From: Chitinophagales bacterium
GTDB taxonomy: Bacteria; Bacteroidota; Bacteroidia; Chitinophagales; JADIYW01
Reading direction: 5' to 3'
Length of the DNA stretch: 64,000 nucleotides
Assembly (NCBI GenBank): GCA_019694955.1
Contig: JAIBAX010000016.1
Coordinates: 1 to 64,000, forward strand
Part shown: piece by piece, positions 38,284-47,735 of the stretch
How positions within the stretch are numbered: position 1 is the first letter of the stretch
Layout of the letters: each line of letters starts with the position of its first letter
Program-made: the position numbers and the translations under genes
The notes under the pieces: model-generated
Told to the model about the DNA's origin: nothing
The model's input: only the letters and a program-made list of their open reading frames with translations
Database searches by the model: none

Positions 38284-39021
38284 TTATATTTCAGATAGGT
38301 AAAAATTATTAATTCCTTCACCAATGTTAATGGTTATTTGCCCTAAGCTGACCATTTCCAAAATAGCTAAGAAATTAAAAACTGCATGTATTTTGTTCTC
38401 ACATACTTTAAATATATCCATGAAACTACCCTTCTTATAGGTTTGTAGAAAATCACGGATATATGTTTTTTGACCTTCTAATGTATAATTGTAGCGAACA
38501 ATCGTATGTTGAACTTTTGTGTTTTGATCTTTATAGCGATCCATTACCTTTTTAAATACTTTCATGAGTTTAAAAAGGGTGACATTTTCTAGTTCTGCCT
38601 CACCACTGGTGGCAATATTTTGTGCGATGTATTTTAATTCTAATTCAGTATTACCCCTATTTTCTCTGCAAGATCTATCTCCTTCCAAACGCTTCAGCAC
38701 TTCTACTACTTCTTTATATTTTTTGTACTCCAGCAATCTGTTGACGAGTTCCTCTCTCGGGTCGATTTCATTTCCTAAAGCATCTAATTCTTTTCTTGGA
38801 AGGAGTGTTTTCGCTTTTATGCGCATCAATGTAGCGGCAACCAAGATAAACTCAGATGCTAATTCAATATTCAACCTTTCCATTTGTTGAACATAAGTGA
38901 GGAAATCTTTTGTGAGTACATGAATGGGAATATCATAAATATCTAACTCATCTCTTTCTATGAAGAATAATAACAGGTCGAAAGGCCCTTCAAATTTTGG
39001 TAAGACAATATTATATGACAA
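38284..39021 (-). CDS. scpA: segregation and condensation protein A
   Basis: 245 residues. The kleisin subunit of the SMC-ScpAB condensin that compacts and segregates the chromosome. The N-terminal motif FEGPFDLLLFFIERDELDIYDIPI is diagnostic, followed by FLTYVQQMERLNIELASEFILVAATLMRIKAKTLLP; the C-terminal winged helix ends with VSLGQITINIGEGINNFYL. Length is typical. Divergent from the deacetylase-like gene with 34 nt between starts. Partner genes smc and scpB are not in the window. Confidence 0.93.
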   Translation of the reverse strand: MSYNIVLPKFEGPFDLLLFFIERDELDIYDIPIHVLTKDFLTYVQQMERLNIELASEFILVAATLMRIKAKTLLPRKELDALGNEIDPREELVNRLLEYKKYKEVVEVLKRLEGDRSCRENRGNTELELKYIAQNIATSGEAELENVTLFKLMKVFKKVMDRYKDQNTKVQHTIVRYNYTLEGQKTYIRDFLQTYKKGSFMDIFKVCENKIHAVFNFLAILEMVSLGQITINIGEGINNFYLSEI

Positions 39022-39055
39022 AATCCTGAACTTTATGCTAAATTAGCTATTCTAT

Positions 39056-40336
39056 ATGGAAACAACGGCGATAGTTATCTACATTTCCCAACTTACTAAC
39101 AGGGCAAAATACGTGTTGGATTTTGTATTTACCGAATATTTTGGTATTGATTATAAGGTCGTTCATCCTAATGACTTTGATGGTACTGCTGGTATTTCTT
39201 ATGGTGTTTCTTTAGAGGATTGTATTGCCATACCAAATGCTGAAATATTATTTGAATCTGGTATCCGTAAGATTGATTATACTGCTGGATTATGGGAAGA
39301 TTTGGAGACGATATTACCTTCGGACGGTTATACGATTCCGTTTGATATATTTTCGTCAATATTTCTATGCTTATCAAGATATGAAGAGTACGAAACGAAC
39401 GAAAGAGATATTCACGGAAGGTTTAAAAGCCCCAACTCTTTTTTAGTGAAAAATGGTTGGATAAATCGACCCGTCGTTGATAAGTGGTTAGTAAAGTTTA
39501 AAAAGGTTCTCAGAGAAAAGTTTCCGGAATTAATCTTTGTGGAAAAGAAGTTTGCTTATATTCCTACCATGGACGTAGATCATGCTTTTGCTTACAAAGG
39601 CAGGCGATTTAGTAAAATGATTTTAGGTATGATGGCGCACCCTACTTCCATTTACCAACGTTTAAAAGTTATGACAGGTCACTCAAAAGATCCTTTTAAT
39701 ACGTTTGAGTGGTGGTTGGAATTACATGAGCGGTATGCTATAAAGACGTTGTTTTTTTTCCTGATGAATGATAATGGCAAACATAATGCAAACGTATCTC
39801 CCGATGCTTTTATACTTAAAAAGTTAATTGCCCATTTATCTGTAAAGCATGCTATTGGAATACATCCGTCATATAATGCATATACCGAAAACCTGCTTTC
39901 AGATGAGCAAACAAAATTAGGCGTAAAAACAAATTTATCCAGACAGCATTTCCTTCGGGTTCATTTTCCGGCGTATTTTAACTGGTTGATAGAAAATAAT
40001 ATCGAGCAAGATTATTCTATTGGCTATGCGGATAGAAATGGATTTCGTGCGGGTACTACGCAATCTTTTTATTTTTTTGACGTTTTAAAGAATCAGCAGA
40101 CTGGCTTACGTTTGTTTCCATTTTGTTTTACGGATGCGGTAGCAAGTTTTTATAGGCCTTCTACAGACGAGGAAATACAAGAGGAAATAAATAATCTTAT
40201 ACATGAGGTGAAATCTGTGGATGGATGTTTTACTGTTTTAATGCACAATGATAGCTTTTCAGATGTACTAAAAAAGAACAATTGGAGAGAGATTTATAAT
40301 AATATTTTATGTTCATTATTTGGAAGTTGTGCGTAG
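39056..40336 (+). CDS. polysaccharide-deacetylase-like protein
   Basis: 426 residues. The N-terminal 120 residues (IYISQLTNRAKYVLDFVFTEYF, ISYG) match the DUF7033-like domain common in Bacteroidota. The rest resembles a NodB-type carbohydrate esterase barrel: TMDVDHAFAYKGR provides the Asp pair near residue 172, GIHPSYNAY a conserved His, and NGFRAGTTQSFYFFDV the later barrel strands. Probably removes acetyl groups from a surface glycan, though the full metal triad is not obvious. No signal peptide is visible. Confidence 0.75.
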   Translation: METTAIVIYISQLTNRAKYVLDFVFTEYFGIDYKVVHPNDFDGTAGISYGVSLEDCIAIPNAEILFESGIRKIDYTAGLWEDLETILPSDGYTIPFDIFSSIFLCLSRYEEYETNERDIHGRFKSPNSFLVKNGWINRPVVDKWLVKFKKVLREKFPELIFVEKKFAYIPTMDVDHAFAYKGRRFSKMILGMMAHPTSIYQRLKVMTGHSKDPFNTFEWWLELHERYAIKTLFFFLMNDNGKHNANVSPDAFILKKLIAHLSVKHAIGIHPSYNAYTENLLSDEQTKLGVKTNLSRQHFLRVHFPAYFNWLIENNIEQDYSIGYADRNGFRAGTTQSFYFFDVLKNQQTGLRLFPFCFTDAVASFYRPSTDEEIQEEINNLIHEVKSVDGCFTVLMHNDSFSDVLKKNNWREIYNNILCSLFGSCA

Positions 40337-40435
40337 GCGTTGCTTAAAATTATTTTTTTTGAGCAACTTTAATTTGGAAAATTTATCAACAATTAAATCA
40401 ATTAATTATATTTACCTCTTCTATTAAAAGTGGAC

Positions 40436-41461
40436 ATGATGAAAAAGATATTTTTAGGTGTTTTTTGCTTAATTTTTATGGGTAATTTAAAGGCCCAAGA
40501 CATAAAGTTCTCACAGTTTTATAATTCTCCTTTGAATTTAAATCCTGCTTTAACCGGTAAGATTCCAGGGTTGATGCGTTTTGTGGCAAACTATAGAAAC
40601 CAAGATAATCCCGTTGTTGCTGCTTCAGCATATAGTACGCTTGGTGCTTCCGCTGATTTCGGTTTACTAAGGGATCGAATGAATGATAATGTACTGGGCG
40701 TTGGTTTATTGGTGAATTCAGATAACCAAGGTGCTGGTGCTTTAAAAACTATCCAAGTATATACTTCTGCGGCCTATCATTTAGGAATGGGTTATGATAA
40801 AAAGCATTGGATAAGCGCCGGGTTTCAGTTTGGAATCGTTCAAAGAAGAATTGATGTGAATAGCTTTTACTGGCAATCTCAATACGTACCCAACCAAGGT
40901 TTCGATCAAACATTACCTAGCTTAGAGAATATTCAGGACAATTCTATTATATATCCTAATTTAAATGCAGGGTTGTTTTGGAATTCTAATTTCAATAAAG
41001 TATTGAGTGCTTTTGGTGGAATGGGTTTGTTTAACGTTCTAAAACCGAAGGAATCTTTTGAAGGAGATGTTGCAGAGAGAGATTTAAGGGTGAATGGACA
41101 TGCAGGTGTTGCGATTAATATTAACAACATTGTTATGCTTACACCTAATGCAATTTATAAGCAGCAATCAAAAGCAACAGATTGGATTGCTGGAATGCAA
41201 GCAGGATTTAACCTAAGTGGAAAGAGAAACCCTTATGAAATGGTGGTATATGTTGGTGGTTGGTATGATGGAAGTAAGAGTTTTATCGCTTCCACTGGTT
41301 TCCAATATCAAGGAATTCAAATCGGTATCAGTTATGACGCAACCATGAATGAGTTGAAAATGGCTAATAAGGGATATGGAGGTTTGGAGTTGAGTTTAAT
41401 ATATCAATCTAAAGGAGAAGAGAAGAAAAAGTATCCATTAATGCACTGCCCTGCGTTCTAA
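40436..41461 (+). CDS. PorP/SprF-family type IX secretion outer-membrane protein
   Basis: 341 residues. A signal peptide (KKIFLGVFCLIFMGNLKAQ) precedes the hallmark DIKFSQFYNSPLNLNPALTGKIPG. The barrel strands that follow (VGLLVNSDNQGAG, YHLGMGYDKKHWISAGFQFG, FNKVLSAFGGMGLFN) match the PorP/SprF family. Members are linked to the type IX secretion system or gliding and usually sit beside a large surface adhesin; none is adjacent here. The GTG at 40430 is in frame, but the ATG at 40436 begins the signal peptide properly. Followed by a parS-like palindrome that may also terminate it. Confidence 0.9.
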   Translation: MMKKIFLGVFCLIFMGNLKAQDIKFSQFYNSPLNLNPALTGKIPGLMRFVANYRNQDNPVVAASAYSTLGASADFGLLRDRMNDNVLGVGLLVNSDNQGAGALKTIQVYTSAAYHLGMGYDKKHWISAGFQFGIVQRRIDVNSFYWQSQYVPNQGFDQTLPSLENIQDNSIIYPNLNAGLFWNSNFNKVLSAFGGMGLFNVLKPKESFEGDVAERDLRVNGHAGVAININNIVMLTPNAIYKQQSKATDWIAGMQAGFNLSGKRNPYEMVVYVGGWYDGSKSFIASTGFQYQGIQIGISYDATMNELKMANKGYGGLELSLIYQSKGEEKKKYPLMHCPAF

Positions 41462-41494
41462 TTATCAGTTAATCAATTAATTGTGTTAAATTAT

Positions 41495-41528
41495 AACGGA
41501 TTGTTCCACGTGGAACAATCCGTTTTTT
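41495..41528. promoter_or_regulatory. 30-bp perfect palindrome with parS-like core and T tail
   Basis: AACGGATTGTTCCAC and its exact inverse, then a T run. The core TGTTCCACGTGGAACA (41502-41517) resembles the chromosomal ParB site (TGTTNCACGTGAAACA). The extended arms plus T-tract also form a hairpin suited to terminate the PorP/SprF transcript. A second core follows 10 nt later. Confidence 0.7.
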
Positions 41529-41543
41529 GTTCCACGTGGAACT
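41528..41543. promoter_or_regulatory. second parS-like site
   Basis: TGTTCCACGTGGAACT, differing from the first core only in the last base. Two sites in tandem just upstream of mnmG, a frequent neighbour of origin-proximal parABS genes in other bacteria, support ParB binding. Confidence 0.65.
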
Positions 41544-41588
41544 TTTATGCGTTAAGATTTAATAAAGAAAAAGTGACGAAAAATCATG

Positions 41589-41596
41589 TAATTTTG
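41589..41596 (+). promoter_or_regulatory. -7 box for mnmG
   Basis: TAATTTTG fits TAnnTTTG, 23 nt before the mnmG ATG. No TTTG -33 element is evident. Confidence 0.5.
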
Positions 41597-41619
41597 CAAC
41601 CTCAAAATCGGGAAATCTA

Positions 41620-43485
41620 ATGTTTGGAAAGGAATATGATGTTATTGTTGTTGGAGCCGGCCACGCAGGTTGCGAGGCAGCAGTAGCTGCAGCTAAAATG
41701 GGATCCAGCGTAATGCTGATTACCATGAATATGCAAACCATCGCTCAAATGTCTTGCAACCCGGCAATGGGCGGTGTTGCAAAAGGACAAATCCTTAGAG
41801 AGATAGACGCCATGGGTGGATACTCTGGTATCGTTTCAGATAAAACCATGATCCAGTTTAGGATGTTGAATAAATCAAAAGGTCCTGCCGTTTGGAGTCC
41901 AAGGACACAAAACGATAGAATGATGTTTGCACTGGAATGGAGAACAATGCTGGAACAAACACCCAACATAGATTTTTTTCAAGATATGGTAGGAAGCCTA
42001 TTGGTGAAAGACCAAAGGGTCTCCGGAGTAGTAACGGGTATGGGGATAGAAATTAAAGGAAAATCCGTAGTGCTCACGAATGGTACATTTTTGAACGGAA
42101 TCATCCATATCGGATCAAAACAATTTGGCGGAGGTCGTGCCGGAGAAAAAGCTGCATACGGCATAACTGAACAATTGGTGCAGTTGGGTTTTGAAAGCGG
42201 CAGAATGAAAACAGGAACACCTCCAAGAATAGATGGACGCTCTTTAGATTATTCTAAAATGGAAGTACAAGACGGCGATGATGATATTGTGGGCTTCTCC
42301 TACAAAAACATAGAAAAGCCAATTAAACAAAGACCATGTCATATTACCTATACTTCACAGGCGGTGCACGATATTCTAAAAACAGGTTTTGAAGAATCAC
42401 CCATGTTTACGGGTCGAATTAAAGGACTTGGTCCAAGATATTGCCCATCCATAGAAGATAAAATTAATAGGTTTGCTGATAAAGACAGACATCAACTTTT
42501 TGTAGAACCAGAAGGATGGAATACCGTTGAAATATATGTAAACGGCTTTTCTACTTCTCTCCCGGAAGATGTACAGTATAAAGCCATAACAAAAGTGCCA
42601 GGCTTTGAACACTGTAAGATGTTTCGACCTGGATATGCTATCGAATATGATTACTTCCCTCCTACCCAATTGGATTTAACGCTGGAAACAAAATTGGTGA
42701 AGAATTTGTTTTTTGCAGGACAAATAAATGGAACCACAGGATATGAAGAAGCCGCATGTCAGGGAATGATGGCAGGAATAAATGCACATTTAGCCGTAAA
42801 AGAAGCAGAACCACTCATTCTAAAGCGCTCAGAAGCTTATATTGGCGTTCTAATAGACGATTTAATCAATAAAGGCACCGAAGAACCTTATAGAATGTTT
42901 ACTTCAAGAGCGGAGTTTAGAATTTTACTCAGGCAGGATAATGCCGATATTCGTTTGACGGAATTGTCATATAAATTGGGTTTTGCAGAGCAGGAAAGAC
43001 TCGATGCTGTTCAAAAGAAAATACAAGCCATAGAAGAAATTAAACAATTCCTCCTTAGTGAAAGCATAGAACCACAAGAAATTAATACTGCTCTGGAAAA
43101 TACCGGAACATCTATGCTAACACAAAAGGTAAAATTGATTAATCTGGTTTCTAGACCGCAAATAGACCTACAATTGATAAAAGAGGCATGCCCAAGGTTA
43201 GAAACATTTTTCTCTAAATATTCAAAGGAAGAACGTGAACAAGCAGAAATAGGCGTTAAATATGAGGGTTATATCGCCAAAGAAGGTGAACTCGTTGATA
43301 AGATCAATAGATTGGAGAATGTAAAACTCAATCCTGAATTCGATTATAAGTCCATTAACGCCCTTTCCTTTGAAGGTAGAGAAAAATTAGCAAAAGCAAA
43401 ACCCAGAACGCTCGGTCAAGCAAGTAGAATCAGCGGCGTAACGCCTTCAGATATTTCTGTATTAATGGTATATCTCGGAAGATGA
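41620..43485 (+). CDS. mnmG: tRNA uridine-5-carboxymethylaminomethyl modification enzyme, FAD subunit
   Basis: 621 residues. With MnmE it installs the cmnm5 group on wobble uridine of certain tRNAs. FAD-binding GAGHAGCEAA at residues 12-21, then SCNPAMGGVAKGQILREIDAMGG, LTNGTFLNGIIHIG, FESGRMKTGTPPRIDGRS and GQINGTTGYEEAACQGM, all strictly GidA/MnmG. The C-terminal MnmE- and tRNA-binding helices end in RISGVTPSDISVLMVYLGR. Full length. It overlaps the downstream lipoprotein by 4 nt (ATGA), so the two are coupled. Confidence 0.97.
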   Translation: MFGKEYDVIVVGAGHAGCEAAVAAAKMGSSVMLITMNMQTIAQMSCNPAMGGVAKGQILREIDAMGGYSGIVSDKTMIQFRMLNKSKGPAVWSPRTQNDRMMFALEWRTMLEQTPNIDFFQDMVGSLLVKDQRVSGVVTGMGIEIKGKSVVLTNGTFLNGIIHIGSKQFGGGRAGEKAAYGITEQLVQLGFESGRMKTGTPPRIDGRSLDYSKMEVQDGDDDIVGFSYKNIEKPIKQRPCHITYTSQAVHDILKTGFEESPMFTGRIKGLGPRYCPSIEDKINRFADKDRHQLFVEPEGWNTVEIYVNGFSTSLPEDVQYKAITKVPGFEHCKMFRPGYAIEYDYFPPTQLDLTLETKLVKNLFFAGQINGTTGYEEAACQGMMAGINAHLAVKEAEPLILKRSEAYIGVLIDDLINKGTEEPYRMFTSRAEFRILLRQDNADIRLTELSYKLGFAEQERLDAVQKKIQAIEEIKQFLLSESIEPQEINTALENTGTSMLTQKVKLINLVSRPQIDLQLIKEACPRLETFFSKYSKEEREQAEIGVKYEGYIAKEGELVDKINRLENVKLNPEFDYKSINALSFEGREKLAKAKPRTLGQASRISGVTPSDISVLMVYLGR

Positions 43486-45203
43486 AAAAGGGATTCTTAT
43501 ATATAGGCATGCTCAGCGCTATTTTTTTGCTTTTGCATAGTTGCGCCAACCCAACTTATCCTACCGGTGGCGAAAAGGATGCGCTTCCACCAAAACTTCT
43601 TTCAGTAGTACCAAAGGATAGTACCGTTTTATTTGAAAACAATGAAGTTGTCTTTACTTTCGATGAATTTGTGCAAATACAGAATCCCATACAGAATGTT
43701 ATTATAACACCGAACCCAAAGGAATTTCCAGATATCACCGCAAGAAGAAATAATCTCATCGTAAAGTTTAAAGAGCCCCTCTTAGAAAACACTACCTATA
43801 CCGTTTCTTTCGGCGCTGCCTTAAAAGATAATAACGAAGGAAATGCATATAATAACCTTCAATACGTGTTTTCCACCGGATCAGTTTTAGATTCTTTATC
43901 TCTAAAGGGGAATATTTCCTTTATCGGTGACAAATTCCCACAGAATGTGTTTGTGGTAATGTATAAGGATGCATCAGACTCCGCTTTCTTGTCTAAACGA
44001 CCTGATTATATTTATAGAGCAGATGAAAAGGGAACATTTGATTTCAAAAACTTACAAGCTGGAAAGTATACCTTATATGCTATTGGCGACAAAAACTATA
44101 ACTACTATTATGATAATCCCACTGAAGAAATAGGATTTATGGATAGCAGCATTATACTATCACCAGACGCCATCAAGAATGTAAGTTTTAATTTTTTTCT
44201 ACCAGAACAAGAACAACTGCTCTTTACAGAGTTTCCTCGGGTATTATCGCTACCATTGCTAACAGCAAAATTAAACAAGGAATTAGACCGCCTTTCTATC
44301 TATCGATTGACATGCTTGAATCAACCAAGTTTGGTTCCGGATGGAGTATTATCGGTCGATAGAAAAGTATTTACTATTTGGTTTCCGGAAACAGCAGCTA
44401 AAGGGAATTATTTATTCGGTTTTTTTAAAAATGATGCATTACTGGATTCAGTAAATGTTAGTTATGAACCAGATTTTACAAAGCTTACACCTATCAAATT
44501 GACACCAACATACACGAATAAACAGAATCAAATTGTGCTAACACCGAACGATAGCTTCATAACCTTTCAAGCAAATTTGCCTCTAACAGATAATGAGGAC
44601 AGCGCTTATTTATACCTGAAAATAGATTCACTTAATTTTACAAAATTGGCGTATTCTGTTGATAATCAACAAATTACTACATATAAAACACCCAACGGTC
44701 TTCAATTTGATACGGTGATTTTCTATCCGGGAACGATACATGCTGTTTTCGGGACGACTAATAAGGATACCCTTTATTTTCCTGTGAAACACTATTCAGA
44801 ACAAGATTTGGGCGTTTTAAATATTCAATATAATTTTCCGGACAGTAGTTTACAATACCTGATCAAAGTTTTTAATTCAAGCAATGCTATCGTTCTGGAT
44901 ACCATTATTTCAGGAGTATCTACAATGAAATGGCATTCCGGGTTCCTACTTCCCGGTAATTATTCTACGCAAGTGATATTTGATGAAGACCGGAATGGAA
45001 TACGTTCCTTTGGCTCCTTTTTTACAAAGTCACTACCAGAACCTTTATATATTTATGACAAACCCATAAATTTAAAAAATAACTGGGAGTTTGACGTAGA
45101 TATCGAAGTCAAGAAAGTAAATACAAAAGCGCAAAAGCAAACTGATGAAAAAACAAATACTTCATTGCCAAAGGACGATGAAGATGTTTTTCAAAAAAGA
45201 TAA
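43482..45203 (+). CDS. Ig-like (Big_5) lipoprotein
   Basis: 573 residues. Lipobox in FLLLHSCANPTYPTGG, so a lipoprotein. An N-terminal Big_5/SbsA-like Ig domain (about 35-130: LPPKLLSVVPKDSTVLF, NEVVFTFDEFVQIQNP, TYTVSFGAALKDNNEGN) is followed by a carboxypeptidase-regulatory-like beta sandwich (GTFDFKNLQAGKYTLYAIGDKN). I recall this architecture after mnmG or elsewhere in many Bacteroidota, with no assigned function. The C-terminal 30 residues are charged and probably disordered. Terminated by a strong hairpin. Confidence 0.82.
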   Translation: MKKGFLYIGMLSAIFLLLHSCANPTYPTGGEKDALPPKLLSVVPKDSTVLFENNEVVFTFDEFVQIQNPIQNVIITPNPKEFPDITARRNNLIVKFKEPLLENTTYTVSFGAALKDNNEGNAYNNLQYVFSTGSVLDSLSLKGNISFIGDKFPQNVFVVMYKDASDSAFLSKRPDYIYRADEKGTFDFKNLQAGKYTLYAIGDKNYNYYYDNPTEEIGFMDSSIILSPDAIKNVSFNFFLPEQEQLLFTEFPRVLSLPLLTAKLNKELDRLSIYRLTCLNQPSLVPDGVLSVDRKVFTIWFPETAAKGNYLFGFFKNDALLDSVNVSYEPDFTKLTPIKLTPTYTNKQNQIVLTPNDSFITFQANLPLTDNEDSAYLYLKIDSLNFTKLAYSVDNQQITTYKTPNGLQFDTVIFYPGTIHAVFGTTNKDTLYFPVKHYSEQDLGVLNIQYNFPDSSLQYLIKVFNSSNAIVLDTIISGVSTMKWHSGFLLPGNYSTQVIFDEDRNGIRSFGSFFTKSLPEPLYIYDKPINLKNNWEFDVDIEVKKVNTKAQKQTDEKTNTSLPKDDEDVFQKR

Positions 45204-45224
45204 AAGTGCTACTAATATGTGAAT

Positions 45225-45252
45225 AAAAAAGGCGACCAATAGTCGCCTTTTT
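45225..45252. terminator. bidirectional intrinsic terminator
   Basis: AAAAAAGGCGAC-(5 nt)-GTCGCCTTTTT between the convergent Big_5 lipoprotein and acyl-CoA synthetase genes; functional in both directions. Confidence 0.9.
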
Positions 45253-45263
45253 CGTTTGTCTAT

Positions 45264-46916
45264 TTATAACCAAATCACTGGCTCTTTATTATCATACCAT
45301 TTTTGATACGATGATTCATGCTTCTTTTCTAAGATATTTCTCTTTACTTTCAGCGTTGGCGTCATAAGATTGTTTTCTACCGTCCATTCTTCATCCATAA
45401 CAACCATTTTTTTCATCTTCTCATGCTTCTCCAGTTTTTTATTAATATCCTGCATGGTTTCTATTAAGCTTTTTTCTATGTGTTCTTTGTCTTCTTTTTT
45501 AGCTTCAGCGGAAAGCACCACTAATGCCATGGTTTGCGGTAAATTGGCTCCTACTACACATACTTGCTCGATAAACGTATTTTTTGAAAGCTCCAATTCA
45601 ATAGGTGCCGGAGCAACATATTTTCCTTTATCTGTTTTAAAAATATCCTTGACACGTCCGGTGATTTTCAAAAATCCTTGATTATCAACCTCTCCCTGGT
45701 CTCCGGTACATAAATATCCATCTTCGGTAATGGTTTCACGTGTTTTTTCAGGTTCTTTATAATAGGCTACCATGATACACTCGTTTTTCACCTGAATTTC
45801 TCCTTCTTCCGAAAGTCGGCAAATAGAATTTGGTAGCCCTTGGCCAACATAGCCCGGTTTTCTATTTTCCTTACGTGTAAGATGAGAATAGGCACAATTT
45901 TCTGTCATGGCATAGGCCTCACAGATAAAGAAATCAAGCTGCTCAAACCATTTAAAGGTTGCCAAAGGCAAGGGAGCGGCACCTGTAAGCAAATATTTGG
46001 TTTGGTCTAAACCCAAACCTTCTTTAATTTTCTTTTTAATCAGCGTGCTGACAAAGGGAATCTTTAACAGTAAATCTAACCTTTTCTGCGGCATTTTTGC
46101 CAGAATACCTTGCTGGAATTTTGTCCAAATTCTGGGAACAGCTAAGAAAACAGTAGGTTTTGTGTCGCGGAGATTTTGTGGAAAGGTGTCTAAAGATTCT
46201 GCGAAGGAAATAGACCCACCGGTATAGATACTACCCATTTCAACGAGCATTCTTTCAGCAATGTGAGAAAGTGGCAAGTAAGAGAAAAATCTATCATCCC
46301 CAACCAACTCTTTCATTTCATTCATGGCATAGGTGGGGGCATATGAAAATGCATGGAAATTATGCATTACTCCTTTTGGAAGTCCTGTAGTGCCGGAAGT
46401 ATATATGATCGTTATAATGTCTTGAGGATCAGCAATATAATTCTCTTCCAAACGTGCTACTCCACTGGTAAATTCGTCCCATGTTGTATATCCGGGTTCT
46501 GTCCACCAAGGAAATGTTATACATTTTACATTGTCAGGTACGCCCGAGCGTTGTGCGCTCCAATGATCCATTTTGCCAACGAAGAGTACTTTCGCTTCAC
46601 TATGCTCTAAAACATATGTCAGCGTATCCGCTGTGATGGTTGGATAGAGTGGCACAGAAATATGACCTGACATCATAATGGCCAAATCTGCCATAATCCA
46701 ATGGCCACAATTTTTAGAAATTAAAGCAATTTTGCTTTGCGGGGGAAGATTCAATGCACGCAAGGCTGCTGCCATTTTTCGAATCTCTTCTCCTGCCTTC
46801 TTCCAGGTAGTATGGTGCCACTGACCTTTATATGCTTGTCTTAAGAAAGTTTTATTCGGAATCTTTTGTTCCCATTCATAAAATTTTTCTAATGGGGAAA
46901 CGATTTTTAAAGTCAT
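45264..46916 (-). CDS. long-chain-fatty-acid--CoA ligase (AMP-forming)
   Basis: 550 residues. Activates fatty acids through an acyl-adenylate to acyl-CoA at the cytoplasmic face. The AMP-binding P-loop IIYTSGTTGLPKGVM, the A5-type EAYAMTENCAYS, and GYLCTGDQGEVDNQGFLKITGRVKDIFKTDKGKYVAPAPIE (hinge and lysine-containing C-terminal domain) are present. It belongs to the FAA1-like branch common in Bacteroidota, with a C-terminal tail shorter than 600-residue relatives. Monocistronic. Chain-length preference is not readable. Confidence 0.93.
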   Translation of the reverse strand: MTLKIVSPLEKFYEWEQKIPNKTFLRQAYKGQWHHTTWKKAGEEIRKMAAALRALNLPPQSKIALISKNCGHWIMADLAIMMSGHISVPLYPTITADTLTYVLEHSEAKVLFVGKMDHWSAQRSGVPDNVKCITFPWWTEPGYTTWDEFTSGVARLEENYIADPQDIITIIYTSGTTGLPKGVMHNFHAFSYAPTYAMNEMKELVGDDRFFSYLPLSHIAERMLVEMGSIYTGGSISFAESLDTFPQNLRDTKPTVFLAVPRIWTKFQQGILAKMPQKRLDLLLKIPFVSTLIKKKIKEGLGLDQTKYLLTGAAPLPLATFKWFEQLDFFICEAYAMTENCAYSHLTRKENRKPGYVGQGLPNSICRLSEEGEIQVKNECIMVAYYKEPEKTRETITEDGYLCTGDQGEVDNQGFLKITGRVKDIFKTDKGKYVAPAPIELELSKNTFIEQVCVVGANLPQTMALVVLSAEAKKEDKEHIEKSLIETMQDINKKLEKHEKMKKMVVMDEEWTVENNLMTPTLKVKRNILEKKHESSYQKWYDNKEPVIWL

Positions 46917-47046
46917 TTGTATGATTTTATATAACTGTTATAAATATTTCTGTTAAATCTAAGGATAAAACCTAAATTTTAGAATGTCTGATTACTAAAG
47001 TTGTACAAATAGAGCAATTTTTATAGAAGATCTATCTCGAAACCGC

Positions 47047-47054
47047 TATTTTTG
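47047..47054 (+). promoter_or_regulatory. -7 box for trmB
   Basis: TATTTTTG ends 12 nt before the ATG at 47067. It shows the TTG at 47052 is not the start, and the leader would be only about 7 nt. Confidence 0.55.
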
Positions 47055-47066
47055 CCGAAAAAATGT

Positions 47067-47735
47067 ATGGGAAAAGGAAAATTGGTAAAGTTTGAAGCCA
47101 TCAAGTCTTTTGCCAATATTGTAGAACTTGATACACAGTACAAGGGTGTTTGGAAAAACGACTTTTTTAAAAACGACCATCCTTTAATCGTTGAACTGGC
47201 ATGTGGTAAAGGCGATTACGCCATCGGAATGGCAAAAATTTTTCCGGAGAAGAACTTTATAGGTATCGATATTAAAGGAAATAGGCTGTATACCGCAGCG
47301 AATACAGCAAGAGCGGAGGGTGTTGAAAACGTTGCCTTTCTTCGAACACAAATAGACCATTTAGATCAGTATTTTGAAAAAGGAGAAATTACAGAAGTAT
47401 GGATTACTTTTCCTGATCCTTTTCTTAGAAAAGGTGACGCCAAAAGGCGGCTTACTTCTCCCAAATTTTTAGATGTATATCGCAAAATCCTCCTTCCCGG
47501 AACAAAAATTAACCTTAAAACGGATAGCGATGAATTATACGCTTACACACAGGAAATAGTTGAAAGTCAACGACTAACGATAGTGGAAAACATTAATGAT
47601 GTATATGCTGTTAATAAAAACCATCTTTTATACGACATTCAAACGTATTACGAAAAAATGCACCTAAAGGATGGGAGAACGATACATTTTATTTCTTTCT
47701 TAATCGATGAAACATGCCAAAAAACGATTATTTAA
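47067..47735 (+). CDS. trmB: tRNA (guanine-N7-)-methyltransferase
   Basis: 222 residues. Makes m7G46 in the variable loop of tRNAs using SAM. VELACGKGDYAIGMAKIFPEKNFIGIDIKGNRLY is the SAM-binding region; ITFPDPFLRKGDAKRRLTSPKFLDVY is the diagnostic TrmB segment (PDPxxKxxHxKRR-like), and the LKTDSDELYAYTQE helix follows. Start chosen at the ATG that gives the conserved N-terminus; the frame itself is open 15 nt upstream from a TTG. A 44-codon ORF overlaps its 3' end. Confidence 0.95.
   Translation: MGKGKLVKFEAIKSFANIVELDTQYKGVWKNDFFKNDHPLIVELACGKGDYAIGMAKIFPEKNFIGIDIKGNRLYTAANTARAEGVENVAFLRTQIDHLDQYFEKGEITEVWITFPDPFLRKGDAKRRLTSPKFLDVYRKILLPGTKINLKTDSDELYAYTQEIVESQRLTIVENINDVYAVNKNHLLYDIQTYYEKMHLKDGRTIHFISFLIDETCQKTII

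Noticed and set aside
40342-40371. Hairpin GTTGCT/AGCAAC after the deacetylase-like gene
   Set aside because: Only six pairs with a long A/T loop and no following T run, too weak to call a terminator.
45737-45752. CACGTG-containing parS-like half site in the acyl-CoA synthetase gene
   Set aside because: Only one half (GTTTCACGTG) matches the consensus; inside coding sequence, so probably chance.
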